From the NCBI GenBank assembly GCA_049316905.1, contig JBMOJH010000034.1, positions 1 through 31,494 on the forward strand: a stretch of DNA of 31,494 nt. Direction: 5' to 3'. A model generated the notes under the pieces. It was not told where the DNA came from and did no database searches. It saw only the letters and a program-made list of their open reading frames with translations. This DNA comes from CAIPVR01 sp049316905 (lineage in GTDB: Bacteria > Actinomycetota > Acidimicrobiia > Acidimicrobiales > Microtrichaceae). Position numbers and translations under genes: made by a program. Numbering within the stretch: position 1 is the first letter of the stretch; the number at the start of each line of letters is the position of its first letter. This document shows, in pieces, positions 1 through 7,186 of the stretch.

Positions 1-1168
1 GGTCGGCCACCAACGCGCTCGCGAGCGCGGGCTCCGCCACCTCGGGCAGCGCGGCGCGGACGGAGTGTTCGACGATCCGGTCGAGCGGCACCAGCGTCCG
101 CAGGTCCTCCCCCGAGCAGCCGACGATCCGCTCGCACAGCAGCGCCCGCGCGCACCCGGGATCCACGCGGGCCCGACGGACCAGCTCGCACAACAGGTCG
201 AGCAGGCCGAGCACCGGGTCCTCGGCCCGACGGCGGGTCCCCGCTTCCTCCACGTCGTCGAGGTGCCGGGCGAAGGCGACCGCGGCCACCCGGTCGGGAG
301 TGCCGAACCGGGCCGTCAGCTCCGCCACGGGCCGACCGCACGCGTGGGCCACGTCGGTCAGGGTCACACCGGCCACGCCGTGGATGAACAGCGCCGCGGC
401 CGCCGCGGCCGCGGCACGGGCAGCGGGCACCCCGGCCAGTTCGCCGGCCCCGTCGCCGTCGCCCGGGTCGCTGCCGGAGCCCGCGTCGAGCGAGGCCTGC
501 ACCTCCTCGACCCCGCGGTGGTGGTCGCCGTCCACCGTGAGGCCGCTGATCATCGCGACCACGGCGTCCACCCCGAGGTCGGGCCGAACCGAGTCGGGGT
601 CGACGATCCACTGCTGGAGGAGCTGTTCGAGCACCGCGCTGGCGACCCGCGCCACCTCACCGGAGGTGAAGGGTTCGATCCAGCGACGGCCGTGCCGCTC
701 CAGCACCTCGTCGAACAGGACGACGTTCGCCTCCTCGACCAGCGCGAAGTAGATGTCGCGGAGGCGCGCCGTGGCCTCGCGCCCGCCCTCGTGATCACCC
801 GTTGCGGCGAACAGCCGCATCAGGCGCCGCTCGTACACCACCGACCACTCCTCGGTGAGCTCGTCCCAGTTGGCCTGCGCCGCGGCCCGGACCGCCTCCC
901 CGAACGGCAGATCCGCCAGCAGCGCCGCGGCCGCGCGGTCGTGGGGGAGCTGCCACTCGGTGGAGAACAGCGCATCGGCCATGGCACGGCCCAGCTCCGC
1001 GGGACCACTGAAGTGGTACGTGACCGTGGACGGCGACACACCGAGTCGCTTGGCCACGTCACGCAGGGAGACGCCGCCGAGCAACTGCTCGGGACCGGCC
1101 TCGTCCACCGCGGCCCAGGCCGCCTCGATGATCCGCTCGCGCGGGTCACGTCCCCGACGTGATGCCAT
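1..1168 (-). CDS. Tandem TetR-like transcriptional regulator (C-terminus beyond window)
   Basis: A reading frame of at least 389 codons runs from ATG at 1168 to the left edge without a stop. Residues about 6-60 form a typical TetR DNA-binding domain, with helix-turn-helix around VSLRDVAKRLGVSPSTVTYH. A ligand-binding-like helical region follows to about residue 240. An alanine-rich stretch then leads into a second TetR-like N-terminal domain (about residues 250-300), including FIHGVAGVTLTDVAHACG and ELTARFG. Normal TetR proteins are about 200 residues, so this looks like two TetR units in one chain. The start is supported by AGGAAGG just upstream. It lies 21 bp downstream of the 1190-1978 gene on the same strand, so the two are probably cotranscribed. 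The ligand is unknown. The second helix-turn-helix is less canonical and may not bind DNA. Confidence 0.8.
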   Translation of the reverse strand, partial: MASRRGRDPRERIIEAAWAAVDEAGPEQLLGGVSLRDVAKRLGVSPSTVTYHFSGPAELGRAMADALFSTEWQLPHDRAAAALLADLPFGEAVRAAAQANWDELTEEWSVVYERRLMRLFAATGDHEGGREATARLRDIYFALVEEANVVLFDEVLERHGRRWIEPFTSGEVARVASAVLEQLLQQWIVDPDSVRPDLGVDAVVAMISGLTVDGDHHRGVEEVQASLDAGSGSDPGDGDGAGELAGVPAARAAAAAAAALFIHGVAGVTLTDVAHACGRPVAELTARFGTPDRVAAVAFARHLDDVEEAGTRRRAEDPVLGLLDLLCELVRRARVDPGCARALLCERIVGCSGEDLRTLVPLDRIVEHSVRAALPEVAEPALASALVAD

Positions 1169-1189
1169 CCCCTTCCTTCCTCTCCGCGC

Positions 1190-1978
1190 TCATGCTGGCA
1201 CACGCAGCAGCGCGCCGGGAGGGGTGGCGCGGGACCGGTTGGTCGCCTGGACGAGGCCCGTCGCGTCCGCGAACTGGTCGGTGTTCGCGCACCCGCCGTC
1301 GATGTGGGACTGGTATGAGGTGGCGCACACCGCGGGCCGGAGCGCCGAGCCGTCGCCGAGGAGCACGGCGGGCCGCGACCACCGCACCGACACCGGGGGA
1401 TCGTCGCATCGGGCGAACACCTCGGACCACATGATCACGCCCGCCAGCCGGTCGCCCTCCGGGTACAGGTCCCGTACGACGACGTCGCCGTCGGGGCCCG
1501 TGACGGTGCCGCGCCACGCCGTGCACCCGGGCGGCGCAGGCGCGTCCGGGTGCCGCTCGATGCGCAGCACGTAGGGGGTGCCCGCGTTCCAGCGCAGGTC
1601 GCGGGTGTGGGGGTTGCCCGTGGCCGACCGCAGCGCGGAGGCGGACCCGTCGAGCACCCGACCGCCCGCGTCGTAGCCGCCCCAGTTCACCGCGGTGCGC
1701 CCCGGATGCTCCGGGTGCCACTGCAGGCCCAGGTGGGCGCCGCCCGCCGACCGACCCGACCCGTCGGCCACGTCCGCCTGCAGGGCCCAGAAGTACAGGC
1801 GGTCCACCGCCGGCGCGTGGAGCACCTCCAGCGTCACCTCCGCACCCACCGCCTCGCGGCCCGCCGCGGTCAGGTCCGGCAGGTCCCAGCGGAGGTGGAA
1901 CGAGGACGCCCCGTTGGCCGACGGCGGGGCACCCGAGGTGCGCGGACCGCCGCCGAGGAGCCGCTGCCACCATCCCAT
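1190..1978 (-). CDS. Hypothetical protein, possibly DUF3472-like
   Basis: A 262-residue protein starting at MGWWQRLLGGG. The frame stays open further upstream, but that extension lies antisense to the amidohydrolase-like gene at 2027 and is rejected. No signal peptide is visible. The sequence is rich in Trp, Gly and charged residues, with blocks such as AHLGLQWHPEHPGRTAVNWGGYD (split as AHLGLQWHPEH and PGRTAVNWGGYD), RWNAGTPYVLRIERHPD and CTAWRGTVTGPDGDV. The order of these blocks recalls beta-sandwich proteins of the DUF3472 type, but this is resemblance from memory only. The tetR-like gene follows 21 bp downstream on the same strand. The amidohydrolase-like gene is divergent, with only 48 bp between the two starts. 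Function is unknown. Confidence 0.65.
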   Translation of the reverse strand: MGWWQRLLGGGPRTSGAPPSANGASSFHLRWDLPDLTAAGREAVGAEVTLEVLHAPAVDRLYFWALQADVADGSGRSAGGAHLGLQWHPEHPGRTAVNWGGYDAGGRVLDGSASALRSATGNPHTRDLRWNAGTPYVLRIERHPDAPAPPGCTAWRGTVTGPDGDVVVRDLYPEGDRLAGVIMWSEVFARCDDPPVSVRWSRPAVLLGDGSALRPAVCATSYQSHIDGGCANTDQFADATGLVQATNRSRATPPGALLRVPA

Positions 1979-1990
1979 CGATCGCTCCCG

Positions 1991-2019
1991 TTCCGAGCCC
2001 TGTGCGTGCGTCCTACAGT
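1991..2019 (+). promoter_or_regulatory. Candidate leaderless promoter of the 2027 gene
   Basis: TTCCGA at 1991-1996 and TACAGT at 2014-2019 are separated by 17 bp. The ATG at 2027 follows the -10 hexamer by 7 nt, where transcription would be expected to start. No Shine-Dalgarno sequence is present. Confidence 0.5.
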
Positions 2020-2026
2020 GCAGCAC

Positions 2027-2893
2027 ATGGCCATGCCCACCGACGTGCCGATCATCGACACCATGATCGGGTTCCCGAGCACCGACCGCCGGGAGGTCTA
2101 CAAGTTCCTCGCCCCGGAACTGCGCGACGAGGAGTCGGGCAGCTTCAAGATGCCGGCGCAGTACATGTTCAAGGACATCCCCTCCGAGATCGAGGAGGGC
2201 GTCGACCCGGTCGGCGTGACGCTCTACACGATGGACCGCTTCGGGGTGGAGCGGGCCATGACGAACGTGGGCAACGAGACGCGCGACGAACCGCGACGGG
2301 CCGTGAAGGAGCACCCGGACCGCTTCCTCGCCGCGCTCGAGGTGGACCCCCGGCGCGGGATGGACGAGATCCGGCGGATCCGCTCCTTCCACGAGGAGTA
2401 CGGCCTGGTGGCGTTGAGCACGTTCCCCGCCGGGTACCGCACGGCGATCAACGCGGCGCCGTACTACCCGATCTACGCGCTGGCGGTGGAACTCGACCTG
2501 CCGATCTTCATCACCGTCGGGGTGCCCGGGCCGCGACTGCCGATGGAACCCCAGAAGGTGGAGTACCTCGACGAGATCTGCTGGTTCTTCCCGGAGCTCA
2601 AGGTCGTGATGCGCCACGGCGCCGAGCCGTGGGAGGCCCTCGCCGTGAAGCTCATGCTCAAGTGGCCGAACCTCTACTACTCCACCTCGGCGTTCGCCCC
2701 GAAGCACTACCCGAGGGCGATCATCGACTACGCCAACACCCGCGGCGCCGACAAGGTGATCTACGCCGGGTACTTCCCCGCCGGCCTGACCTACGAGCGG
2801 ATCATGCGGGAGCTGCCCGACGTGCCCCTGAAGGACGAGGTGTGGCCGAAGTTCCTGCGCCAGAACGCGACGAGGGTGCTCGGGCTCGACTAG
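2027..2893 (+). CDS. Amidohydrolase-2-like protein lacking usual metal ligands
   Basis: A 288-residue protein. The frame is open upstream to 1550, but the first plausible start is ATG 2027, placed 7 nt after a -10 hexamer. The overall pattern matches the amidohydrolase family 2 TIM barrel: an N-terminal VPIIDTMIGFP strand, a central LPIFITVGVPG strand, a VVMRHGAEPWE block with His197, a YYSTSAFAPKHYPRAI block, and a C-terminal KVIYAGYFPAGL block. In classical members the first strand carries an HxH pair and the last carries the catalytic Asp (GSDYP). Here these read DTMIGFP and AGYFP, so the HxH pair and the Asp are absent. A related IDTMIGFP subfamily exists in mycobacteria as I recall. It may use different chemistry or be non-catalytic. 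A second, complete-looking amidohydrolase lies at the right edge. Confidence 0.75.
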   Translation: MAMPTDVPIIDTMIGFPSTDRREVYKFLAPELRDEESGSFKMPAQYMFKDIPSEIEEGVDPVGVTLYTMDRFGVERAMTNVGNETRDEPRRAVKEHPDRFLAALEVDPRRGMDEIRRIRSFHEEYGLVALSTFPAGYRTAINAAPYYPIYALAVELDLPIFITVGVPGPRLPMEPQKVEYLDEICWFFPELKVVMRHGAEPWEALAVKLMLKWPNLYYSTSAFAPKHYPRAIIDYANTRGADKVIYAGYFPAGLTYERIMRELPDVPLKDEVWPKFLRQNATRVLGLD

Positions 2894-2908
2894 CGGGTCG
2901 CGCTCCCC

Positions 2909-2942
2909 GGTGACGGCGCGGCCGACGGTCCGTACCGTCGGC
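2909..2942 (+). promoter_or_regulatory. Promoter with overlapping palindrome before WXG100-like gene
   Basis: TACCGT at 2933-2938 is a -10 candidate, with GGTGAC at 2909-2914 as a possible -35 (18 bp spacing). The GTG start at 2947 follows by 8 nt. A perfect inverted repeat, GCCGACGGT (2921-2929) and ACCGTCGGC (2934-2942) around a 4-nt loop, covers the -10. It could be an operator or the terminator of the upstream gene; no T-run follows. Confidence 0.45.
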
Positions 2943-2946
2943 CGGC

Positions 2947-4200
2947 GTGGCACCGTCGGCGGGGATCGGGCGGCTGGGGGCCGACCCGGAGGAGCTCGAA
3001 CGACTGGCCCGCGGAATGCGGACCGCGGCCGAGCGGCTCTCGGTGGTGGGGGGCGGCGTGGCGGCCGGCCTGCGGAGGGCGCACTGGCACGGTCCCGACG
3101 CCGAGGCCTTCCGGGCGCGCTGGCACCGCCGCCTCGGGCCGGACCTGCGCCACGCGGCCGACTCGTGCCGGCGCGCCGCGCGGGAACTGGACCGGCACGC
3201 GGCCGAGCAACGGCGGGCCGCGGGCGCGGCCAGCGGCGCGGCCGCACGGACCCTCCCCGGTTCGGCGCGGCCTCCCCACCTGCCGCGACGGATCGAGGTG
3301 CTCGGCGCTCGGGCCGACGGCTCCTACCTGCTCGCCGGCGCGGGGCTCGGGGCGACCGTCACGATCGAGCACCTGGGCCGCGGACGGCTGCGGGTCACGG
3401 TGGCCGACACCCGGGCCGCCGGCGTCCAGGGCGGCGCCGGGCGTTCGGTCGGGGTGACCACGCCGAGCGCCGGGACGGTGTCGGGCGGGTCCGTCACGGC
3501 GGGGGTCCGGGCCGAGACCGTCGGGTCCCGGACCTGGACCATCGACGAGCACCATCTCCCCCTCCTGCTCGCCGCCGCCGGGCTGCAGCAGGGATGGGTC
3601 CCGCTGCCGGGCCCTCGACCCGACCGCACCGAACGGCTCGTCGGCGTCGGGGTGACCGCGTCGGTGGTCGCTGGCACCGCCAACGGCCCGTCGGTCGCCG
3701 CCACCGGGTCGATGTCGCTGCTCGCCGGTCGGGCGGACGGGCCCGCGGGCCCCTCCGCCGTGGTGCAGTGGACCGAGTCGGGCGACCTGCTCCTGGGGCG
3801 CCGCCTCGCGGCCGCCGTGGGGATGCGGGCGCCCGCGGCGCGGGCGGAGCTGACCGCCCGGCTGGAGGTCCCCACCGGCCGCTCCGCCGGCGCGCGTCCG
3901 GTGGAGGTGGCGATCGAGACCACCTCGGGCGACGAGCGCACGGTGGGTCGCACCTGGGTTGACCCGCGCACCGCGCCCCGGCTCGCCGCCGACCTCCGGC
4001 GCTCCGCCGAACTGCTCGCGGCCGGCGACCTCGGCGGGGCCGAGCAGCGGCTCGCCGGCACCGCCGCGACCGCCGCCATGGGGACCACCGTCGACCGCTT
4101 CCGGATCGATCGCTCGGGCCTCGCGGTCCCCGTGAGCGGCGGCACCGCATCGGCCACGCCCGCGTTCCAGCACCTGCGGTTGCGGCGCACGGACCGGTGA
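2947..4200 (+). CDS. WXG100-like N-terminal domain protein of unknown function
   Basis: A 417-residue protein from GTG 2947. The first about 95 residues form a predicted helical hairpin rich in Ala, Arg and Glu. The turn reads HWHGPDAEAFRARW, the position where WXG100 proteins carry a W-x-G motif. After an Ala/Gly linker (about 90-105) comes a region rich in Val, Thr and Gly that looks beta-structured, from about residue 110 to the end. It contains blocks such as GSYLLAGAGLGATVTIEHLG and SRTWTIDEHHLPLLLAAAG. No signal peptide, transmembrane segment or catalytic motif is visible. WXG100 domains are usually type VII secretion substrates or partners, but no secretion genes lie nearby, so export is inference. 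It converges on the kstR-like gene with a 33-bp gap. Confidence 0.7.
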   Translation: MAPSAGIGRLGADPEELERLARGMRTAAERLSVVGGGVAAGLRRAHWHGPDAEAFRARWHRRLGPDLRHAADSCRRAARELDRHAAEQRRAAGAASGAAARTLPGSARPPHLPRRIEVLGARADGSYLLAGAGLGATVTIEHLGRGRLRVTVADTRAAGVQGGAGRSVGVTTPSAGTVSGGSVTAGVRAETVGSRTWTIDEHHLPLLLAAAGLQQGWVPLPGPRPDRTERLVGVGVTASVVAGTANGPSVAATGSMSLLAGRADGPAGPSAVVQWTESGDLLLGRRLAAAVGMRAPAARAELTARLEVPTGRSAGARPVEVAIETTSGDERTVGRTWVDPRTAPRLAADLRRSAELLAAGDLGGAEQRLAGTAATAAMGTTVDRFRIDRSGLAVPVSGGTASATPAFQHLRLRRTDR

Positions 4201-4233
4201 GGCAGGGCCCGGGCCGGGGCGGTGGCCGGCCGC

Positions 4234-4812
4234 TCAGCCGAACAGCATGCGGGTGGCGGCCTCGAGCCGCTCGACCACGGTGGCCGGCTCGGCGCCGCCG
4301 ATCCAGCTGACCAGGGCGGCGAGCCACACGTCGGAGAGCACGTCGATCGCCAGCACGTCGCGGGCATCGTGGCCGTGCACGCGGGCCGGCCCGAGCGCGT
4401 CGGCGATGATGCGGCGCATCACGTCACGGATCGCGGCCACCACCGGCGCCACGTCGTGGTTGCCGCTGACCAGCGCCCGGATCATCGCGACGGTCACCTG
4501 TGGTTCGCGCTGCAGCGCCCGGTTCGCCCGGCGGAGCACGTCCACCACCCGTTCCACCGGGTCGTCGCCCTCCGGCGGGCGAACGGCCAGCCGCTCCGCG
4601 AGCGCGTTGACCTGGTCCAGCATGACCGAGAGGAGCAGGTGCTCCTTGGACGGGAAGTACCGGTAGAGGGTGCCAAGGGCGACGTCGGCCCGGGTGGCGA
4701 CCTCCCGCATCTGCACGCCGTCCCAGCCACCCTCGACGGCGAGCGCCTCTGCCGCAGCGAGGATCCGCAGGCGGCGTTCGCGCTGCGCTTCGGTGAGATC
4801 CTGGGTCGCCAC
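4234..4812 (-). CDS. kstR: KstR-type TetR repressor of sterol/lipid catabolism
   Basis: A 192-residue TetR-family protein. Residues 12-62 form the DNA-binding domain: RILAAAEALAVEGGWDGVQM, then REVATRADVALGTLYRYFPS. The remainder, with ANRALQREPQVTVAMIRALV and VLSDVWLAALVSWIGG, closely follows my recollection of Mycobacterium tuberculosis KstR (Rv3574), including the shared blocks VQMR-VA-RADVA-GTLYRYFPSK, NRA-QR-P, and SDVWL. In mycobacteria and rhodococci KstR represses cholesterol and lipid degradation genes and is released by a CoA-thioester sterol metabolite. Start GTG 4812 is chosen because the frame upstream overlaps the preceding gene and because a -10 hexamer and KstR box sit directly before it. 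The preceding gene ends 11 bp upstream, so read-through is possible. Whether the ligand is the same here is unproven. Confidence 0.85.
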   Translation of the reverse strand: MATQDLTEAQRERRLRILAAAEALAVEGGWDGVQMREVATRADVALGTLYRYFPSKEHLLLSVMLDQVNALAERLAVRPPEGDDPVERVVDVLRRANRALQREPQVTVAMIRALVSGNHDVAPVVAAIRDVMRRIIADALGPARVHGHDARDVLAIDVLSDVWLAALVSWIGGAEPATVVERLEAATRMLFG

Positions 4813-4826
4813 GGGAACAGGTTCTA
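4813..4826 (-). promoter_or_regulatory. KstR box / -10 element of kstR (autoregulation)
   Basis: On the minus strand the 14 bp read TAGAACCTGTTCCC, matching the published KstR pattern TNNAACNNGTTNNA at every fixed position except the last. The first six bases (TAGAAC) also form a -10 hexamer 8 nt before GTG 4812, implying a leaderless transcript. Repressor binding would block the promoter. The box also overlaps the TAG stop codon of the upstream gene. Confidence 0.75.
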
Positions 4827-6155
4827 GTTGGCGGGCACCCCGAACGACGCCACGGGCGGCCCTGCGAGGTCCACGAGCTCGTCGGGCACCTCGGTCCGCA
4901 CGCCGACGCGGTCCACCCGCACGCCACCCCCGGCGAGCGCCTCCTGCAGCAGCTCCACGTGGGCCGCGGCGTCGACCGCGGGCCCGTCCGGGGACCACGC
5001 CTGCACCGCGACGGACCGGCCCGTGGCCCGGGCGAGGTCCAGCAGCGCCCCCGACACCGGATCGAGCGGCTCGGACCCGCCCCGGTCGTCGACGACCGCG
5101 ACGCACGGCCGGTCCTCCATGGCCGCGACCAGCGCGGCCGCCACGGCGAAGCCGGGCTCCACGGTGGCGGGGACGCACGACGAACCGGGGATCGACGTGG
5201 GGAACGACCTCGCCACCCAGAACCCGGCGGGTCCGGGATCGGCCACGCACACGCCGCGGTCCGGCAGGACCCCCGCGAGCTGGAGCGCGGCGCGGGCCCC
5301 GGTCACGGGTGCCGCGTCGTCCTCGAACAGCGCCTGCAACGGCACCGCCAGCGCCGGCGCGTCGCCGGCGCGGTCGGGCACGGTCCCGGACGGCGGCGTG
5401 GGCCATCCGGCGCACAGCGCGGCGAGCTGGCGCGGCGGCACCTCCTGCACCACCCGACCCTCGAGGGATCCCTCCGGAAGCTCCGCCGGGTCCACCCCGG
5501 TGAGCACGATCACGTCCGCGTCGTCGAGGCCGGCGAGGGCGAGGTCACGGGTCTGCAGCCCGCCCACCCCGCCGAGGTACGGGCTGTCGCGGCGCTCCGC
5601 ACCCCGCGCGCCCCAGGTGAGCACGACCGTGGCCACCGCGGTGCTGCGCAGGTCGTGGAGGCCGGGCACGGCGCGGGCCCGCACCACGCCGGTGCCGGCC
5701 AGGACCACGAGGCGGAGGCCCGCGAGCGACGGCGACAGCGTGAGCACCGGCACGCGTTCGACCGACGCGGTGGCCCGGACGTCGGGCGCGACCGGTTCGT
5801 CGAGGGCGAGGTCCAGGTGCAGCGCGGTGGTCGCGGGCAGCACGATCCCTGCCGGCTCCGCGAGCGCGTCGAGGAGCTCCTCGACGGAACCGACCGTCTG
5901 CAGCGGCGCCACACCGCCCGGCGCGGACGACAGGTGGAGGATGCCGCCGTGGAGCAGCGCGGCGCCGAGGCGGCCACCACCGTCGACCTCGCCGAGCCGG
6001 CCGTCGGCGTCCGCGAGCAGCACCGCGAGGTCCGCGTCGTCGACCGGCACGTGGTCCAGGTCCGCGAGCGGCAGCCCCCAGGTGCGGCGCACGCCGAGCT
6101 CGCGCAGGCGGGCGGCCAGCACGTCGGCCACCGTGGGCGCCGTGTCGCCGCTCAC
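4824..6155 (-). CDS. Degenerate thiamine-diphosphate-enzyme-like protein
   Basis: A 443-residue protein whose layout mimics acetolactate synthase-type ThDP enzymes, which are usually about 540-560 residues. The N-terminus TVADVLAARLRELGVRRTWG resembles the start of the pyrimidine-binding domain. The middle (about 160-222) has SPYLGGVGGLQTRDLALAGL and DDADVIVLTGVDP, as in the central domain. The C-terminal part has LPDRGVCVADPGPAGFWVAR and AMEDRPCVAVVDDRGGSEPL, as in the ThDP-binding domain. The catalytic N-terminal Glu region is shortened. The GDG...N magnesium motif is replaced by DDRGG, so ordinary ThDP catalysis is unlikely. The reading frame is intact, with no sign of a frameshift. GTG at 6155 overlaps the DUF3097 stop by 4 bp, indicating translational coupling. 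Role unknown; a pseudoenzyme is an inference. Confidence 0.7.
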   Translation of the reverse strand: MSGDTAPTVADVLAARLRELGVRRTWGLPLADLDHVPVDDADLAVLLADADGRLGEVDGGGRLGAALLHGGILHLSSAPGGVAPLQTVGSVEELLDALAEPAGIVLPATTALHLDLALDEPVAPDVRATASVERVPVLTLSPSLAGLRLVVLAGTGVVRARAVPGLHDLRSTAVATVVLTWGARGAERRDSPYLGGVGGLQTRDLALAGLDDADVIVLTGVDPAELPEGSLEGRVVQEVPPRQLAALCAGWPTPPSGTVPDRAGDAPALAVPLQALFEDDAAPVTGARAALQLAGVLPDRGVCVADPGPAGFWVARSFPTSIPGSSCVPATVEPGFAVAAALVAAMEDRPCVAVVDDRGGSEPLDPVSGALLDLARATGRSVAVQAWSPDGPAVDAAAHVELLQEALAGGGVRVDRVGVRTEVPDELVDLAGPPVASFGVPAN

Positions 6156-6988
6156 GCGTCACCCGCGAGGTGGTCGAGGGCCCGTTCCACGGCGCCCACG
6201 AGCGCGCTGTCGAGGTCCGCGTAGGAGTCCACCGCCGCCAGCACCCTGGCCCACCCGTCGCGTGGACCGTCCCAGCCGAGGCGACGGCACACCCCCGCCT
6301 TCCAGTCCTCGCCGCGCGGCACCTCCGGCCAGGCGTCGATCCCGAGCGACCGGGCCCGGACGCACTGCCAGACGTCCACGTAGGGATGGCCGACCACCAG
6401 CACCGGCCCGCCCTCGACGGCACGGGCGAGCCGAGTCTCCTTCGACCCCTCGACCAGGTGATCCAGGAGCACCGCGAGGCGCCGCTCGTCGGTCGGCCCG
6501 AACGCGGCCACCCGGGCCGCGAGGTCATCCGCGCCGCCCATCGGCTCGACCACCACGGCGAGCTCCCGCAGCTCGTCGCCCCACACCCGCTCGACCAGCC
6601 GGGCATCGTGGTCGCCCTCCACCCAGAGCCGGGCGGCGCGGGCCACCCGGGCCGGGGCGTCGGTCGACACCAGCGCACCGGCCGCCGACACCCGCACCGA
6701 GGGCGCGGAGCGGATCGCGGCGGGACGGACCAGCACCACCGTCTCGCCCTGCACCGCGAAGGCGCCGGGTTCGTTGCGGAACGTGTGCTCGCCGCCCCGG
6801 GCGTCGCGCACGCGCACCAGGTCGCCGGTGAAGGTCCGCACCTTCCCCCGCACGCCGGTGCTGCGGTGCAGGACCACCAGGTCGGGCGTGGCCGCGACGG
6901 TCGGGTAGCGGGCGTGCATCGGGACCGGGCGACGGTCGGCCAGGATGTCGTCGGTCGGGGCGCCGCCGGCGCGGGCGTGATCGGTCAC
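6152..6988 (-). CDS. DUF3097 family protein
   Basis: A 278-residue protein recognised as DUF3097, a family widespread in Actinobacteria with no established function. Typical blocks are present: RRPVPM near the N-terminus, a central ARLWVEGDHDARLVERVWGD, DHLVEGSKETRLA, VLVVGHPYVDVWQCV, then WPEVPRGEDWKAGVCRRLGW. The WVEGDHDA segment looks somewhat like a Toprim core, an inference only. GTG 6988 is preferred over the longer GTG at 7030. A TACGGT -10 hexamer (7002-6997) lies 8 nt before 6988, and the 7030 start falls inside a 20-bp tandem repeat. It is the first gene of a minus-strand run with the ThDP-like gene (4-bp overlap) and probably kstR. Confidence 0.85.
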   Translation of the reverse strand: MTDHARAGGAPTDDILADRRPVPMHARYPTVAATPDLVVLHRSTGVRGKVRTFTGDLVRVRDARGGEHTFRNEPGAFAVQGETVVLVRPAAIRSAPSVRVSAAGALVSTDAPARVARAARLWVEGDHDARLVERVWGDELRELAVVVEPMGGADDLAARVAAFGPTDERRLAVLLDHLVEGSKETRLARAVEGGPVLVVGHPYVDVWQCVRARSLGIDAWPEVPRGEDWKAGVCRRLGWDGPRDGWARVLAAVDSYADLDSALVGAVERALDHLAGDA

Positions 6989-6996
6989 CGGCGCCG

Positions 6997-7002
6997 ACCG
7001 TA
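6997..7002 (-). promoter_or_regulatory. -10 hexamer of the DUF3097 gene
   Basis: TACGGT on the minus strand is followed 8 nt later by GTG 6988 with no Shine-Dalgarno, the leaderless arrangement seen elsewhere in the window. It supports the shorter start. Confidence 0.5.
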
Positions 7003-7010
7003 CCGCCGGT

Positions 7011-7090
7011 CGCCGTGCCCGACGTGCCACCGCCGTGCCGGACGCGCCACCGACGTGCCGGACGCGCTACCGCCGTGCCGGCCGCGCCAC
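7011..7090. repeat. Four-unit 20-bp tandem repeat
   Basis: Four consecutive 20-bp units occupy 7011-7030, 7031-7050, 7051-7070 and 7071-7090, with consensus CGCCGTGCCGGACGCGCCAC and one to three differences each. The period is not a multiple of three. It lies between the divergent DUF3097 and gdh genes, so it is probably noncoding. It might be a protein-binding array or simply slippage-derived. Confidence 0.8.
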
Positions 7091-7140
7091 CGCCGCGGGG
7101 CCGGTCGGCACCCGGGGCGCCGCAACGGCGGATGCTCCGA

Positions 7141-7146
7141 TAGAAC
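7141..7146 (+). promoter_or_regulatory. Possible -10 hexamer of gdh
   Basis: TAGAAC fits TANNNT only loosely (last base C) and lies 40 nt before ATG 7187, giving a leader of about 34 nt that contains GGGAG at 7176-7180. No clear -35 was found. Confidence 0.3.
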
Positions 7147-7186
7147 GGGGAGCGGTGCGGCATCGGGCCCACCGTGGGAGCGGTTC

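Noticed and set aside
1979..3247. N-terminal extension of the hypothetical gene at 1190-1978
   Set aside because: The extension overlaps two plus-strand genes in antisense and has low-complexity translation; MGWWQRLL is the natural start.
4824..6155. Frameshifted pseudogene of acetolactate synthase
   Set aside because: The frame is intact over 443 codons with orderly domain order and translational coupling; changes look like divergence, not disruption.
4828..6831. 667-codon open frame on the plus strand
   Set aside because: It is antisense to the ThDP-like and DUF3097 genes, has Arg/Pro/Ser-rich low-complexity translation and no recognisable domain, as expected for GC-rich shadow frames.
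7011..7090. CRISPR array
   Set aside because: Units are contiguous with no unique spacers, and no cas gene is present. The same holds for the repeats at 18756 and 27325.
6170..7186. N-terminal extension of gdh
   Set aside because: It runs antisense through DUF3097 and across the 20-bp repeat; ATG 7187 has a ribosome binding site and gives the family length.
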